Source: Chrysogorgia sp. JL179-B06 (taxonomy: Eukaryota > Cnidaria > Anthozoa > Scleralcyonacea > Chrysogorgiidae). From it: 64,000 nt of DNA. The stretch spans positions 1,888,501-1,952,500 of the forward strand of contig JAYKKM010000142.1 of the NCBI GenBank assembly GCA_035772405.1. Reading direction: 5' to 3'. Made by a program: the position numbers and the translations under genes. The notes beneath the pieces were generated by a model that did not search any database, had not been told where the DNA came from, and saw only the letters and a program-made list of their open reading frames with translations. Below, in pieces: positions 36,459-48,415 of the stretch (within the stretch, counting starts at the first letter, position 1; the number at the start of each line of letters is the position of its first letter).

Positions 36459-37765
36459 ATGGAGGATAAATACTACAGTGCAGTCCGTAAGGCAAAGTCA
36501 GATTTATTGAGGAGGTACCCTCACGCCACGTTGAGTAAGTTTGAGTTTGATCCAGTCCAATCAGAAAATGGTGACGTGACAAGAGTGGATGTATACTTCC
36601 GGAACAATGACATACTCTCCACTGATATCACCAGCACCACGTTCAAGAACGATAAGAGTATGTGGAAGTGGCTTCATAACAACACTCCCTTCCCTAAGAT
36701 TTGGTGGAGTGGAGGATCAGTTCCAAAGTTGCTTTTGACAGACAAGGTTAATTACGACAACACGTTTAAAAGATTTCCACCCTACATGATCAACTACCAA
36801 GTGAATAACTTTTCAATCTATATCGACGACCAGAACTTCTTCAAGTCAAATTTACCTAAGATTGTAATTGACACGAAGAAGCGTTTTCAAGATGGTCCGG
36901 ACGGGGACAATATAAACACGTTGTGGACTCTTCAAAAAGCTACTATCAAGCGATAACCTCCATGTATATTGCAACATATAAGTCCGGCGTCTCGTTGCAA
37001 AACCTAACTCCAAGCGACGAGGTTCCTAAGCAGATCACAAGTCTTATGAGATTCCATGTGTACTTTACCATGCGAAGGGTAATGTTCCGACTTGACAAAG
37101 GAGACATCGCAGACATCATTAGACTGTATGTTTCAGATTGGAGAGTCTTAAGAAACAATCTTCCCCTGAGTGGACCTTGGGTTAATCATATCAAAGACAT
37201 TCAAGGGGATTACAAGAGATATTGTCCAAGAGTCTCAAACGGGATAACTGAGTTAGGTCAAGAGTTACTAAATCAGTCTATAGAGGTTTACATGTATGCG
37301 ATACTAGGTGCTCAAGCGAAGTCGCGACAAACCATTGTAGGTAGCAGAGCGAGCGCTAGAGAGGTTCAACAAGTTTTTAGAGACATTGTCGAAGATGCAG
37401 TTGTTCAGTACTCACCCTCTGTATGGATTAATCTTATGAATAAAGCTATAAAAGACACTTATGTTAAGTTAGACATGGCGGTGACTCCTAACACCTGGTT
37501 GATACCAAGGAGTATGATCCTATTGAAAAAACCAGTCCCAGGGTATAACAACCTTTTGAGAGAGAGTACTGAGATTGGAATGAGTTTTGGGTACAACACC
37601 AAGTTGAACTTCCATGATGAACCCAGCGACCCGACCGAGGGACTAGCGCAGCGAAGCGAGGTACGAGCTGAAGGAAGGGACCAAGCGAAGGGAGTGACTC
37701 CTAATCTTTTTGTCATGGGAGCTGCTGCTATGGTTGGAATTATGGTGAGCAAGTTCATATTATAA
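36459..37765 (+). pseudogene. 435-aa virion-type protein, frameshifted copy (unit 3)
   Basis: One base is missing near 36931, at the same dinucleotide where unit 1 lost two bases. Has Ile in NKAIKD, shared with unit 1. Confidence 0.8.
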
Positions 37766-37770
37766 TATAA

Positions 37771-38608
37771 ATGAGTATACACTTTGGAAATGTAGAATCA
37801 AAAGAACTGGAGAAACATGATAAGTCAAGAAGAGTCTTGTTTAACATAAATGTCACTAAAGCAAATGACAATGTCAGCACGCTCTTTCACAGATTAGATG
37901 GAAATTTAAATTATAATAGACTCAAGATCGTGAGAGACGGTGATTCCTACTTTCACCAGGATGTATACAGAAAATCTCCTATCAAGTATGGTACGACTGG
38001 AGATTTCGCTGTCTCCAGCATTGATACGCTAAGAGCTAAACAAACGATGTTTTTTGAATGTCCGAGACTCGTCGAGGTAAACGTGAGTATATTCGTGGTG
38101 ATTAAGATGCTATTCCCACCAATGACGGGAAAATGGGCGTATATCGTTGGAAACGATGATGGTGGTTATGATAAGTTTATTGCTATTAGAAGTAGTTCTA
38201 ACAACCAGCTATCGTACGGTGGTGGATGGCCAGCTGTGGAGTACAATTGTACATACCCGAGTGGTATCTTGAGAACAGAAAAACATATAATCTCAGCTCA
38301 CTGGATGATGACGGGGAGTCATATGAGAGTGAATAATATAGTCTCTACCGATAGTGAGTTTTGAGGCAAATTTTAAAAGTATCGGATGTCAGTACTCTAC
38401 TATTTTCACGAATGATAGAAATCTGACGAGGAGCTCTGGTTTTTCTAAGACTTTCACAGGATGTATATATGGTTTGAAAATAGTGAAAGGACTATTGGAA
38501 CCAAAGGATATTGACAAGATAAACAAAGAAATGATGAAAGAGTACAACGTGGGTGGTACTACTCTACAAGCACCACCTCAAGCACCTGCAATTGCATTTT
38601 TAAAATGA
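37771..38608 (+). pseudogene. 278-aa LamG-like protein, frameshifted copy (unit 3)
   Basis: One extra T in the run at 38359-38362 splits the gene after STDSEF. Confidence 0.75.
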
Positions 38609-38619
38609 GTATATAATAA

Positions 38620-38838
38620 ATGAACAGTACAAGTCTCTTTCTAGAAATATTCCCTCCGTTCACTCAAGAAACGGATCAAATTATCCTGTACACCACTTGT
38701 GGAACTGTCGCTCTGCTAGCCTTGAAAGCATTTCACCAAGTAGCTAAGCGAGTAATGAGGAAGATAGTGGCAGATCGCGCTCTGAAACGTCAAATAAACG
38801 AAGCTTTACAAGATGTTAAGACCAATGAAGAAGTGTAA
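38620..38838 (+). CDS. 72-aa membrane protein (unit 3)
   Basis: Intact copy. Confidence 0.6.
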   Translation: MNSTSLFLEIFPPFTQETDQIILYTTCGTVALLALKAFHQVAKRVMRKIVADRALKRQINEALQDVKTNEEV

Positions 38839-38845
38839 TAGATAA

Positions 38846-39133
38846 ATGAACGTATTACTTTTGTTGTTTTTAATTACAAGTGTGTTGAGCATCCCAACGT
38901 CATCGACCGACCCGACCGGAGCGCAGCGAAGGGAGGGACTGAGAAATGGTATCTTTGATATGAGTAAGACAAACAAAATCTCACTCATTATTGGTGGTGT
39001 TATCTTATTGTTGATCTTCATTGGTGTGGTGTTGAATTTTGTTAAAACACATGTTATTTGCAGTTTAATATCTACACCTATCATTATTCTGATCATGTGG
39101 TGTTTGAGAATGTTTTATCACATTGATAAATGA
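38846..39133 (+). CDS. 95-aa membrane protein with signal peptide (unit 3)
   Basis: Intact copy. Confidence 0.6.
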   Translation: MNVLLLLFLITSVLSIPTSSTDPTGAQRREGLRNGIFDMSKTNKISLIIGGVILLLIFIGVVLNFVKTHVICSLISTPIIILIMWCLRMFYHIDK

Positions 39134-39378
39134 ACGTATTACTTTTGTTGTTTTTAATTACAAATGTGTTGAGCATTCCAACTCACCCACCGGAACAAAT
39201 CGAAACAAACATGGATACAGTTATTATCAGTTTAGTTGTAGTGAATATCGTGTTCACTGTATTCTCATTATTTACAAGATTTCTCTTGTTCAGTAAAATT
39301 ATTTTCCAAACCCTTAGGTTTTGGAAAATTACTAATGGTTGTCCCTCTCTGCGCTGCGCTCCGGTCGGGTCTACTTGA
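39130..39378 (+). CDS. 82-aa membrane protein (unit 3)
   Basis: Intact copy, LSIPT form encoded by ATTCC as in units 1 and 4. Confidence 0.55.
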   Translation: MNVLLLLFLITNVLSIPTHPPEQIETNMDTVIISLVVVNIVFTVFSLFTRFLLFSKIIFQTLRFWKITNGCPSLRCAPVGST

Positions 39379-39586
39379 ATGGACTGTCAGGGATAAACTT
39401 CATCTTCTGAGCGTACTTCACAGCAAGAGTGCCAGCTGCGACGGCGACGACGAGTTTCAATGTTCCTTCGATGGTGTCTGGAGCCCCAAGTGACTTTCCA
39501 AACGCTTTCTTAGAGATCATGCTTACACCAACTCCAGCTGCGGTGTAGAGTAAGGTGTCGTACAATTCGTTCTTTACATCTGTCAT
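39371..39586 (-). CDS. 71-aa membrane-associated protein (unit 3)
   Basis: Identical protein. Confidence 0.6.
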   Translation of the reverse strand: MTDVKNELYDTLLYTAAGVGVSMISKKAFGKSLGAPDTIEGTLKLVVAVAAGTLAVKYAQKMKFIPDSPFK

Positions 39587-39602
39587 CCTTTATTATAGAG
39601 GT

Positions 39603-39935
39603 TTAATCAAACGACTCTAGTTTCGCAGGAGTTTTCTTAACGGGTACTTTGGTCGTTTGGTCCCTCCCTTCACTCCCTACGGTCGTTCCGGTCAGGTCGC
39701 TCTGGTCGAGTGACTTCTTGAAGAAGAGGAAATACCCAGCGGCTGAGATCGTACCGAGCACACCAAAGACGAGCATGTAGTTGACACCACCACTCTCTTC
39801 AGTACTTTCTTGTCTCTCACGAGTCTTCTTCTCCTTAGCTGCTTTGCTTATAGCAGCGAGTCTTTTACCTTGTTCAACTTTTCTAGGATCTTTAATCTTT
39901 ACGGGATCACTGCTAGTTATCTGCGGGTTACTCAT
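39603..39935 (-). CDS. 110-aa membrane protein (unit 3)
   Basis: Identical protein. Confidence 0.6.
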   Translation of the reverse strand: MSNPQITSSDPVKIKDPRKVEQGKRLAAISKAAKEKKTRERQESTEESGGVNYMLVFGVLGTISAAGYFLFFKKSLDQSDLTGTTVGSEGRDQTTKVPVKKTPAKLESFD

Positions 39936-39957
39936 TTATTAGTACGTTTTGTTTACA

Positions 39958-40309
39958 AGTTGCTTAGCTTTGCTTGAAGTTTGCTTGGAAGTTGCTTAGC
40001 TTTGCTTGTAAGCAAGTCTGGTTTGCTTGAAGTTTGCTTGGAAGTTGCTTAGCTTTGCTTGTAAGCAAGTCTGGTTTGCTTGAAGTTTGCTTGGAAGCTG
40101 CTTAGCTTTGCTTGTAAGCAAGTCTGGTTTGCTTGAAGTTTGCTTGGAAGCTGCTTAGCTTTGCTTGTAAGCAAGTCTGGTTTGCTTGAAGTTTGCTTGG
40201 AAGCTGCTTAGCTTTGCTTGTAAGCAAGTCTGGTTTGCTTGAAGTTTGCTTGGAAGCTGCTTAGCTTTGCTTGTAAGCAAGTCTGGTTTGCTTGAAGTTT
40301 GCTTGGAAG
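39958..40309 (-). repeat. 53-bp tandem repeat block (unit 3)
   Basis: Same block as at 20427. Confidence 0.9.
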
Positions 40310-40753
40310 CTAGCAATAGTATACCAACATGATAACGGCGGTTTTCAAACAGAGACGCGTCAAGAACCTTGAGAACTGACGTCTATCACTCTCTAGCCTT
40401 AGTCTCTCGGTCAACTCAACGATCTCTTGGTTCAACTTCTCTAGGTCGCTGTGCTCCTCTCCTCTCTGCTTCGAGTCGCTGTGCTCCTCTCCTCTCTGCT
40501 TCGAGTCGCTGTGCTCCTCTCCTCTCTGCTTCGAGTCGCTGTGCTCCTCTCCTCTCTGCTTCGAGTCGCTGTGCTCCTCTCCTCTCTGCTTCGAGTCGCT
40601 GTGCTCCTCTCCTCTCTGCTTCGAGTCGCTGTGCTCCTCTCCTCTCTGCTTCGAGTCGCTGTGCTCCTCTCCTCTCTGCTTCGAGTCGCTGTGCTCCTCT
40701 CCTCTCTGCTTCGAGTCGCTGTGCTCCTCTCCTCTCTGCTTCGAGTCGCTCAT
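40310..40753 (-). CDS. 10-residue-repeat protein (unit 3, 10 repeats)
   Basis: 147 aa, same as unit 1. DNA repeats at 40451-40750. Confidence 0.65.
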   Translation of the reverse strand: MSDSKQRGEEHSDSKQRGEEHSDSKQRGEEHSDSKQRGEEHSDSKQRGEEHSDSKQRGEEHSDSKQRGEEHSDSKQRGEEHSDSKQRGEEHSDSKQRGEEHSDLEKLNQEIVELTERLRLESDRRQFSRFLTRLCLKTAVIMLVYYC

Positions 40754-40765
40754 TTATTATAAAGG

Positions 40766-41161
40766 ATGACGTCAATGATGTTTGGAGGAGTCTTTAACGC
40801 GTTCGCGTTCGCGGGTGCTGGCTTCCTATTCAAGAGTATAGATAGCAATGGCTACGGCGAGGAGATGGCGAGACATAACCTTGCTGTCGAGAAACTAGCG
40901 AGAGACAGGGAGATATGGAATGAGAATGAGATAAACCGGCGAAACAAAGTCCAAGAGCTTAGACAGGAGTTGTCAGACGCGAACAAGAGTATTAACGAGA
41001 CGAACGCTGCGCTTGACAACCTGAGACAGACGTTCAGAACTGAACCGGTGTTGCGAGACTACTACGAACCCTCGACTGAGATGCAGGACTACATGATAGC
41101 GGTGGAGGGAGTTGCGGTGGGATGGGTTGGTTATAAATTTATAAACTATTTAAAGAGATAG
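40766..41161 (+). CDS. 131-aa coiled-coil protein (unit 4)
   Basis: Identical protein. Confidence 0.7.
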   Translation: MTSMMFGGVFNAFAFAGAGFLFKSIDSNGYGEEMARHNLAVEKLARDREIWNENEINRRNKVQELRQELSDANKSINETNAALDNLRQTFRTEPVLRDYYEPSTEMQDYMIAVEGVAVGWVGYKFINYLKR

Positions 41162-41180
41162 TATATATACTAAACCAACC

Positions 41181-41794
41181 ATGTCAGTTCAACTTACTAG
41201 TTCCGATAGCTTCAAGAGCGAGAACATCGTCTTCTCCAAGACCGAGACCAAGAAGTTCCCAGGTGGTACTTACAAGAGGGTGAACATCGAGGTTAAGTAC
41301 GAGGATGGGACCACTGGTCCTCTACTCTTAGCCACCGACAAGTGCTTCTCGACTGGTGTGTGTGTGAATAAGAAGTTTGGAAAGGTTGCACACTCCCTAC
41401 CCGTAATGTTGTACTCAGATGGACCAACAGAACAGCAGAAGAGTTTCGTTGAGACGATCAACAAGATCGTGAAGAGGTGTAACAAGCACGTTGCTGGGGA
41501 GTTGAACGAGGTCATCAGGGAGACGAGGACAAGCCAGTGATGTTCTTAAAACTGAAGGAAGGGGAGGATACCCTCTGCAAGACGTTGGACGTAATGGACG
41601 AGGAGGATGAAGGAGAAGAGGTTAAGGTGAGTGAGTTCGTCAAGACACCATGTGATGTCAGGGTGGTTATCGCGATCGATAACATCTACATCGGGGATAA
41701 CTGTACGTCACTCCAGATCAAACCATATGAGGTGAAAGTGTGTGAGACGAAGGTCAAGAAGGTGGTTAAGAAGAAGAAAGTTAAGTTGATATAA
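41181..41794 (+). pseudogene. ssDNA-binding-like protein, frameshifted copy (unit 4)
   Basis: A G is missing in the run at 41518-41520 (three instead of four), ending the first frame after EVIRETRTSQ. Hairpin follows at 41826-41851. Confidence 0.7.
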
Positions 41795-41879
41795 GTAGAT
41801 GTAGGTCTCGGTCGAGTGGTTCATTATTCTTATCTTTTCAGAGATAAGAATTAGTTTAAAGGATCGGATGAGTGTATAA

Positions 41880-42233
41880 ATGATATCCAAAGGAGAAGCA
41901 ACCTGTAAGAGGATCATGGAGAAGCACTTTGGAAAACCATTCACTTCAATTAGACCAGATTGGTTAAAGAATCCTGAGACTGGGAGGAACTTAGAGATAG
42001 ACGTGTATAACGCCGAGCTTAAGATAGGAGTCGAGTTCAACGGGATACAACACTACGAGTATAACGAGAGGTTCCACAAGAACTATAGTAACTTCAAGAA
42101 GCAACTGAAGAGGGATCAGTTGAAGAAGGAACTATGTAAACAACATGGAGTCAAGCTGATCAGCGTTCCATACATCTGTGAAATACTACCGTACATCATG
42201 AGACAACTTGAGAGAGCTGAATCAACTACATAA
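41880..42233 (+). CDS. Endonuclease-like protein (unit 4)
   Basis: Intact 117-aa copy. Confidence 0.65.
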   Translation: MISKGEATCKRIMEKHFGKPFTSIRPDWLKNPETGRNLEIDVYNAELKIGVEFNGIQHYEYNERFHKNYSNFKKQLKRDQLKKELCKQHGVKLISVPYICEILPYIMRQLERAESTT

Positions 42234-42260
42234 AGAGATGTCTCTATATATAATAAAGAT

Positions 42261-42407
42261 ATGACCTACTATACCTTAAAAGAGTTAAAGAAACTCGTCA
42301 AAGATCGTAAGATCAAGCTTAAGACCAACGCGAACAAGAACTATATCCTCAACGCACTTCCATCCATCCATCCATTTATATATTCTTTACATGTTTCATG
42401 CATATGA
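42261..42407 (+). pseudogene. SAP-like gene cut by the LINE (unit 4)
   Basis: Same truncated frame with Ala at the junction codon. Confidence 0.6.
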
Positions 42408-43354
42408 ACTGCTGGCTGTACAAAATTTTGCAAGCCAGCCATCAAAATTATCCTTACAAAACATAATACGTCGAATCTGGGAACGGTCCATCCCAAATTC
42501 ATCCTCCAATTTCTTCCATGGATAATGCGATCCTTCCATAAAGAGAGTTTGTTTCTCAAATGTTTGGTTGTCCATTCTGATAACATGTGCAATCCATTTG
42601 AGATGTTGTATCTTGATGAAGTGTTGCAATGGGGTAGTTCCACATATTCTATGAATATCGGCGTTGCTGTACTTATAAGCGTAATCCCATTATTTTTTTT
42701 TTTTTTTTTTTTTGTTCAATACTGATATCTCTAGGTGGTGCATCTCGTCTTGTCATACCTCCTTTTACAATTCGCCGTAGCATTCTAGTACATTCGACTT
42801 CGAGTTTTTGTAGCTGTGTTTCGGCATTAAAGAGAGTTGCACAGTTATATATTAGTCTTGGCCTTATGAATACGTTGAGAAACTTCGCTCGGATCTTCAC
42901 ACTAATTCTATGATTCTTGAACATGTTTTTCATTTCGGCGAATTTGGCAATAGCTGTCGAGATGCGATGTTGGATCATGATATTATTATCAGCTGGTGCG
43001 ATTTTTACACCAAGGTATTTGAAGCTTTTAACGTTCTTGATATTCTTGTCTTCCAGTTTAATCAGGGTCTCGCTTTCCGTGTCAGCTTGATCACCATTTA
43101 TCAACATTGTTTCTGTTTTCTTTCTGGATAGTGTGAGTCCATAGCGTGAGAAGACATTTTCCACAATGATCATACCTTTTTGAAGAGCTTCTTTTGTCTT
43201 GAAGATGATAAACATATCATCTGCATAAAGAGCACGAAATAGTTGTGATACACCGTGGGATGGATGGTTTGAGCGTTGGCTCCGTGATGTTGTCTCATTA
43301 GGGATTTGGTATTTAAATTCGATACCATAACCGGCACTCAACATTTGTTTCAAT
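42357..43354 (-). mobile_element. 5'-truncated LINE (unit 4)
   Basis: T-run of 21 bases preceded by A instead of C, and a Trp-to-Cys change (VECTRM); both variants are shared only with unit 5. Confidence 0.85.
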
Positions 43355-44398
43355 CCTGAGATCGATAACCAGTGCGAACTGGTCTTTATAGAAGTTGCTA
43401 AGTGTCATCTCAGATTCACTATGCAGACCAAAAATCCTTTTTGCTTCTGAGAAGAACCTTGACTTTGGAATTCCCTGACTGAACACTGAGTTGGGGACAC
43501 CTTCCACTGTGACTTTCACACTATCAATATTTGGGTAAAGATACTCTTCCGAGTCAGTCCTTACTTTGTTGGTGAACAGTAGCACAACACCTTTCATGCT
43601 TTTCCTTGGGAGGTTTATATTCTCATTCATAATAGTCTCATCTTTTCCCCACACTTTGGTGCTCATCAAAGTTACGTGTTCGTATGGTAGTGCCTTCCCA
43701 TCTATATAGAGAGAAGTGATCTCACTTGCCAGATCAGCGTTCTCGATCGTCTCATACTCGAGTTCTAAGTTCTCCAGCTCGTACCCAGCGACAGCGCTCC
43801 CAGACTGTGCAACCATGATGTCACTCGCTTTCGGTAGTGTGATGGTGAATTGTAAGTTGTTGTTCATTGAGAATGGAGCGTACAACCCAGAGTCTCCTAA
43901 GATCTTATCGAGTGCGATTTTCTGCTTTGACCCATTCACACTAAAGATCAGTCCATCAGAGACTTTACTAGCGTTTCCACTAGCAGCTCCACTGTCGTCT
44001 TTTGAGATTAGCTTTCGGAGATTTTCACCTGCAACTCCGTACTCCATCATCTCCTCCCTCTCACTTGAGGATTTCCAGAGGTCTTTGTACACCTCAATCA
44101 CACTCTCCCCAGTGTTGTCATAAACCACTTCTCCTGCCATCTTGATAGTTAACCTACTTTGCAGAAGTTTAGACAAGTTGTTCAAATACCAACTCTTTAC
44201 ATTGGCGTTCTTAAAGTTGAACAAGAGATGCATGCTTCCTGGGACCAGACATGAGTCTGGTTTCAACTTCGGGATGTCAATATACAGACTCTCGCCTGGA
44301 CTAGCCTTGTTAGGATTCAAGGTTATTACTTGCCTAGTTCTTCGACCTTTAATCGTCGACATCGTAGACTTCTTTGCGTTCGGTGATAGATCGTTCAT
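43313..44398 (-). CDS. Putative major capsid protein, LINE-truncated (unit 4)
   Basis: Array consensus form. Confidence 0.5.
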   Translation of the reverse strand: MNDLSPNAKKSTMSTIKGRRTRQVITLNPNKASPGESLYIDIPKLKPDSCLVPGSMHLLFNFKNANVKSWYLNNLSKLLQSRLTIKMAGEVVYDNTGESVIEVYKDLWKSSSEREEMMEYGVAGENLRKLISKDDSGAASGNASKVSDGLIFSVNGSKQKIALDKILGDSGLYAPFSMNNNLQFTITLPKASDIMVAQSGSAVAGYELENLELEYETIENADLASEITSLYIDGKALPYEHVTLMSTKVWGKDETIMNENINLPRKSMKGVVLLFTNKVRTDSEEYLYPNIDSVKVTVEGVPNSVFSQGIPKSRFFSEAKRIFGLHSESEMTLSNFYKDQFALVIDLRIETNVECRLWYRI

Positions 44399-45525
44399 TT
44401 ATTATAATATGTTTTATTCCTCTCTAGGAAGAAGTACACTAACGCCATCACAACTAACCAAAGGTTTTTAGCTAGAAAACTTACCGCAGAAGCACCAGCT
44501 TTAATAATATTATAAGCGAGGTTAGCCACTCCCATCGCGAATGGTCCTAGTTTTGAGATAGCATTTTTAACTGCTCTAGCGAACGAGCCTACAGCTCTCC
44601 CTCCTTTCGCTAGCACACCTCTCATTCCAACTATAACAGTCGTAACTAATGAAGCTATAGTAATTCCCAACGCAGAGGCTCCTAACCAGATCTCCTTGAA
44701 CCACTTTTTAACTTTTTGAAGTCTAGATATGTCTTTCTCCTGTTCTATGCGAGTCTCCTCTCTAGCTCTTTGATCCTCGAGTGCGTCAGCTATCTCATCA
44801 TAGTCAGCTGCCTCTTGGAAAAGTGCCTTAGCAGTATCCAAGTCACTATCTTTAATCCTCTCCCTACTAGACTCACCTCGCGCTCTGAAGTCGTCGGCTG
44901 TGATCTGGATAGCTCCCCTGTTCCCAACTCTAGACTCTGGTAAGATTGTGTCGGAAGGATTCAACACTCCATTAACTACTCTTTTATCCTGCTCATTAAG
45001 TCTCTCCACCACATCAGGTGGTAGTCTAGTTCCCCTCACATCGATCAAAGGGATCTCTTCCATGTTTGTGGATTCACTAAGAAGCTCTTCGAACTGTCTC
45101 ACTGCTACCTCATTCCTTTTAGCTGTGTTCGTCTCCCAGTGGTCTACGTTCCTATTGAGTACTATGTTGTCTACTGTGGACAACTCACCATTTTTCAGTC
45201 TAACTTTGAATAAGACTTTTCCATCTCTAACGCTTGTCCTTCTCCTAAGTTCTATTGTACTCTCGGAGAAAGGGTTCAACCTATCCCTAGTCTCTCCATC
45301 GAGTCGATCCTGTACGAACTTGTCTAACTGTACCATCACGTCATTCTTAATAGGTACGTCGAGAAGGGATTGAACGTACGTAATGTTTTCGGTGACTAAT
45401 GGATCAAGATCTTCTAGTAACCTCGACCTAAGATCTTCAAGAGTCTCAATGAGATCGTCTGTATCTAAGTTGTCGTACTCTGGAAACCTATTTTCCATCT
45501 CATTCCAATCTTCAGCGTCTTCCAT
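44395..45525 (-). CDS. 376-aa membrane-associated protein (unit 4)
   Basis: Intact, identical protein. Confidence 0.65.
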   Translation of the reverse strand: MEDAEDWNEMENRFPEYDNLDTDDLIETLEDLRSRLLEDLDPLVTENITYVQSLLDVPIKNDVMVQLDKFVQDRLDGETRDRLNPFSESTIELRRRTSVRDGKVLFKVRLKNGELSTVDNIVLNRNVDHWETNTAKRNEVAVRQFEELLSESTNMEEIPLIDVRGTRLPPDVVERLNEQDKRVVNGVLNPSDTILPESRVGNRGAIQITADDFRARGESSRERIKDSDLDTAKALFQEAADYDEIADALEDQRAREETRIEQEKDISRLQKVKKWFKEIWLGASALGITIASLVTTVIVGMRGVLAKGGRAVGSFARAVKNAISKLGPFAMGVANLAYNIIKAGASAVSFLAKNLWLVVMALVYFFLERNKTYYNK

Positions 45526-45585
45526 TTTAGTCCTTGTTCAGTCACTACATCATTGACACTAGGTTCGACTTCGCTTCGCTTCATC

Positions 45586-46239
45586 TCACTCATTTATGAT
45601 ATAAACATCAAACAAGACAGAACCTACATCTTTCACATAATCTATGTTTGTCTCTGTGTGAAAAGTTAGACTGTTATATATACCGCTAAAAATAGGAACC
45701 CTACTTTCAACGTCTGAGTACCTTGTCACGCTATCGTTCAACGCGGACTCTGTTGTCATAGGTAAGACAGCAACTAAACCACTCCTTTTACCTTTCGTAT
45801 TTATACTTTCGTCCACGAGGGTATCACAATGAAGCTCTACGAATCTCAACCCTCTACAAATATTTACCTTATTCGGACTGGTCTTCGTCTTGGATATGAG
45901 AGTGTCTGGTTCAAAACCAAGTAATTCTCCCAGTTTATACAGCTTGACAGGAGATGAGGTGGTTATTGTACACGTGGAATTGTAAGAGTTCCTTTTTAAT
46001 AATATTCCAATTTCTGCAAATTTTTTCAAAAAATCTTTGAAATCCCAATAACCTTCTTCTAGAATGTGTTTGTTTGAACCAACGTGAACAGTGTCATTAT
46101 ATCCAGTGTAAACGTTCTTGTAATTCCAGAATATAGACATGTTCTTCACGAGTAAAGTACTACCCTCTGGTATAGATATACTTTTGTCAAAAGTAATAGT
46201 ATTCTCCTTACCTTCTATAAATACAGTTAGTTTCTTCAT
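45586..46239 (-). CDS. 217-aa capsid-like protein (unit 4)
   Basis: Intact copy. Confidence 0.6.
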   Translation of the reverse strand: MKKLTVFIEGKENTITFDKSISIPEGSTLLVKNMSIFWNYKNVYTGYNDTVHVGSNKHILEEGYWDFKDFLKKFAEIGILLKRNSYNSTCTITTSSPVKLYKLGELLGFEPDTLISKTKTSPNKVNICRGLRFVELHCDTLVDESINTKGKRSGLVAVLPMTTESALNDSVTRYSDVESRVPIFSGIYNSLTFHTETNIDYVKDVGSVLFDVYIINE

Positions 46240-46254
46240 TTATTATAAGAATAA

Positions 46255-47562
46255 ATGGAGGATAAATACTACAGTGCAGTCCGTAAGGCAAAGTCAGATT
46301 TATTGAGGAGGTACCCTCACGCCACGTTGAGTAAGTTTGAGTTTGATCCAGTCCAATCAGAAAATGGTGACGTGACAAGAGTGGATGTATACTTCCGGAA
46401 CAATGACATACTCTCCACTGATATCACCAGCACCACGTTCAAGAACGATAAGAGTATGTGGAAGTGGCTTCATAACAACACTCCCTTCCCTAAGATTTGG
46501 TGGAGTGGAGGATCAGTTCCAAAGTTGCTTTTGACAGACAAGGTTAATTACGACAACACGTTTAAAAGATTTCCACCCTACATGATCAACTACCAAGTGA
46601 ATAACTTTTCAATCTATATCGACGACCAGAACTTCTTCAAGTCAAATTTACCTAAGATTGTAATTGACACGAAGAAGCGTTTTCAAGATGGTCCGGACGG
46701 GGACAATATAAACACGTTGTGGACTCTATCAAAAAGCTACTATCAAGCGATAACCTCCATGTATATTGCAACATATAAGTCCGGCGTCTCGTTGCAAAAC
46801 CTAACTCCAAGCGACGAGGTTCCTAAGCAGATCACAAGTCTTATGAGATTCCATGTGTACTTTACCATGCGAAGGGTAATGTTCCGACTTGACAAAGGAG
46901 ACATCGCAGACATCATTAGACTGTATGTTTCAGATTGGAGAGTCTTAAGAAACAATCTTCCCCTGAGTGGACCTTGGGTTAATCATATCAAAGACATTCA
47001 AGGGGATTACAAGAGATATTGTCCAAGAGTCTCAAACGGGATAACTGAGTTAGGTCAAGAGTTACTAAATCAGTCTATAGAGGTTTACATGTATGCGATA
47101 CTAGGTGCTCAAGCGAAGTCGCGACAAACCATTGTAGGTAGCAGAGCGAGCGCTAGAGAGGTTCAACAAGTTTTTAGAGACATTGTCGAAGATGCAGTTG
47201 TTCAGTACTCACCCTCTGTATGGATTAATCTTATGAATAAAGCTACAAAAGACACTTATGTTAAGTTAGACATGGCGGTGACTCCTAACACCTGGTTGAT
47301 ACCAAGGAGTATGATCCTATTGAAAAAACCAGTCCCAGGGTATAACAACCTTTTGAGAGAGAGTACTGAGATTGGAATGAGTTTTGGGTACAACACCAAG
47401 TTGAACTTCCATGATGAACCCAGCGACCCGACCGAGGGACTAGCGCAGCGAAGCGAGGTACGAGCTGAAGGAAGGGACCAAGCGAAGGGAGTGACTCCTA
47501 ATCTTTTTGTCATGGGAGCTGCTGCTATGGTTGGAATTATGGTGAGCAAGTTCATATTATAA
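46255..47562 (+). CDS. 435-aa virion-type protein (unit 4)
   Basis: Intact; Thr form (NKATKD) as in units 2 and 5. Confidence 0.65.
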   Translation: MEDKYYSAVRKAKSDLLRRYPHATLSKFEFDPVQSENGDVTRVDVYFRNNDILSTDITSTTFKNDKSMWKWLHNNTPFPKIWWSGGSVPKLLLTDKVNYDNTFKRFPPYMINYQVNNFSIYIDDQNFFKSNLPKIVIDTKKRFQDGPDGDNINTLWTLSKSYYQAITSMYIATYKSGVSLQNLTPSDEVPKQITSLMRFHVYFTMRRVMFRLDKGDIADIIRLYVSDWRVLRNNLPLSGPWVNHIKDIQGDYKRYCPRVSNGITELGQELLNQSIEVYMYAILGAQAKSRQTIVGSRASAREVQQVFRDIVEDAVVQYSPSVWINLMNKATKDTYVKLDMAVTPNTWLIPRSMILLKKPVPGYNNLLRESTEIGMSFGYNTKLNFHDEPSDPTEGLAQRSEVRAEGRDQAKGVTPNLFVMGAAAMVGIMVSKFIL

Positions 47563-47567
47563 TATAA

Positions 47568-48404
47568 ATGAGTATACACTTTGGAAATGTAGAATCAAAA
47601 GAACTGGAGAAACATGATAAGTCAAGAAGAGTCTTGTTTAACATAAATGTCACTAAAGCAAATGACAATGTCAGCACGCTCTTTCACAGATTAGATGGAA
47701 ATTTAAATTATAATAGACTCAAGATCGTGAGAGACGGTGATTCCTACTTTCACCAGGATGTATACAGAAAATCTCCTATCAAGTATGGTACGACTGGAGA
47801 TTTCGCTGTCTCCAGCATTGATACGCTAAGAGCTAAACAAACGATGTTTTTTGAATGTCCGAGACTCGTCGAGGTAAACGTGAGTATATTCGTGGTGATT
47901 AAGATGCTATTCCCACCAATGACGGGAAAATGGGCGTATATCGTTGGAAACGATGATGGTGGTTATGATAAGTTTATTGCTATTAGAAGTAGTTCTAACA
48001 ACCAGCTATCGTACGGTGGTGGATGGCCAGCTGTGGAGTACAATTGTACATACCCGAGTGGTATCTTGAGAACAGAAAAACATATAATCTCAGCTCACTG
48101 GATGATGACGGGGAGTCATATGAGAGTGAATAATATAGTCTCTACCGATAGTGAGTTTGAGGCAAATTTTAAAAGTATCGGATGTCAGTACTCTACTATT
48201 TTCACGAATGATAGAAATCTGACGAGGAGCTCTGGTTTTTCTAAGACTTTCACAGGATGTATATATGGTTTGAAAATAGTGAAAGGACTATTGGAACCAA
48301 AGGATATTGACAAGATAAACAAAGAAATGATGAAAGAGTACAACGTGGGTGGTACTACTCTACAAGCACCACCTCAAGCACCTGCAATTGCATTTTTAAA
48401 ATGA
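47568..48404 (+). CDS. 278-aa LamG-like protein (unit 4)
   Basis: Intact copy. Confidence 0.65.
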   Translation: MSIHFGNVESKELEKHDKSRRVLFNINVTKANDNVSTLFHRLDGNLNYNRLKIVRDGDSYFHQDVYRKSPIKYGTTGDFAVSSIDTLRAKQTMFFECPRLVEVNVSIFVVIKMLFPPMTGKWAYIVGNDDGGYDKFIAIRSSSNNQLSYGGGWPAVEYNCTYPSGILRTEKHIISAHWMMTGSHMRVNNIVSTDSEFEANFKSIGCQYSTIFTNDRNLTRSSGFSKTFTGCIYGLKIVKGLLEPKDIDKINKEMMKEYNVGGTTLQAPPQAPAIAFLK

Positions 48405-48415
48405 GTATATAATAA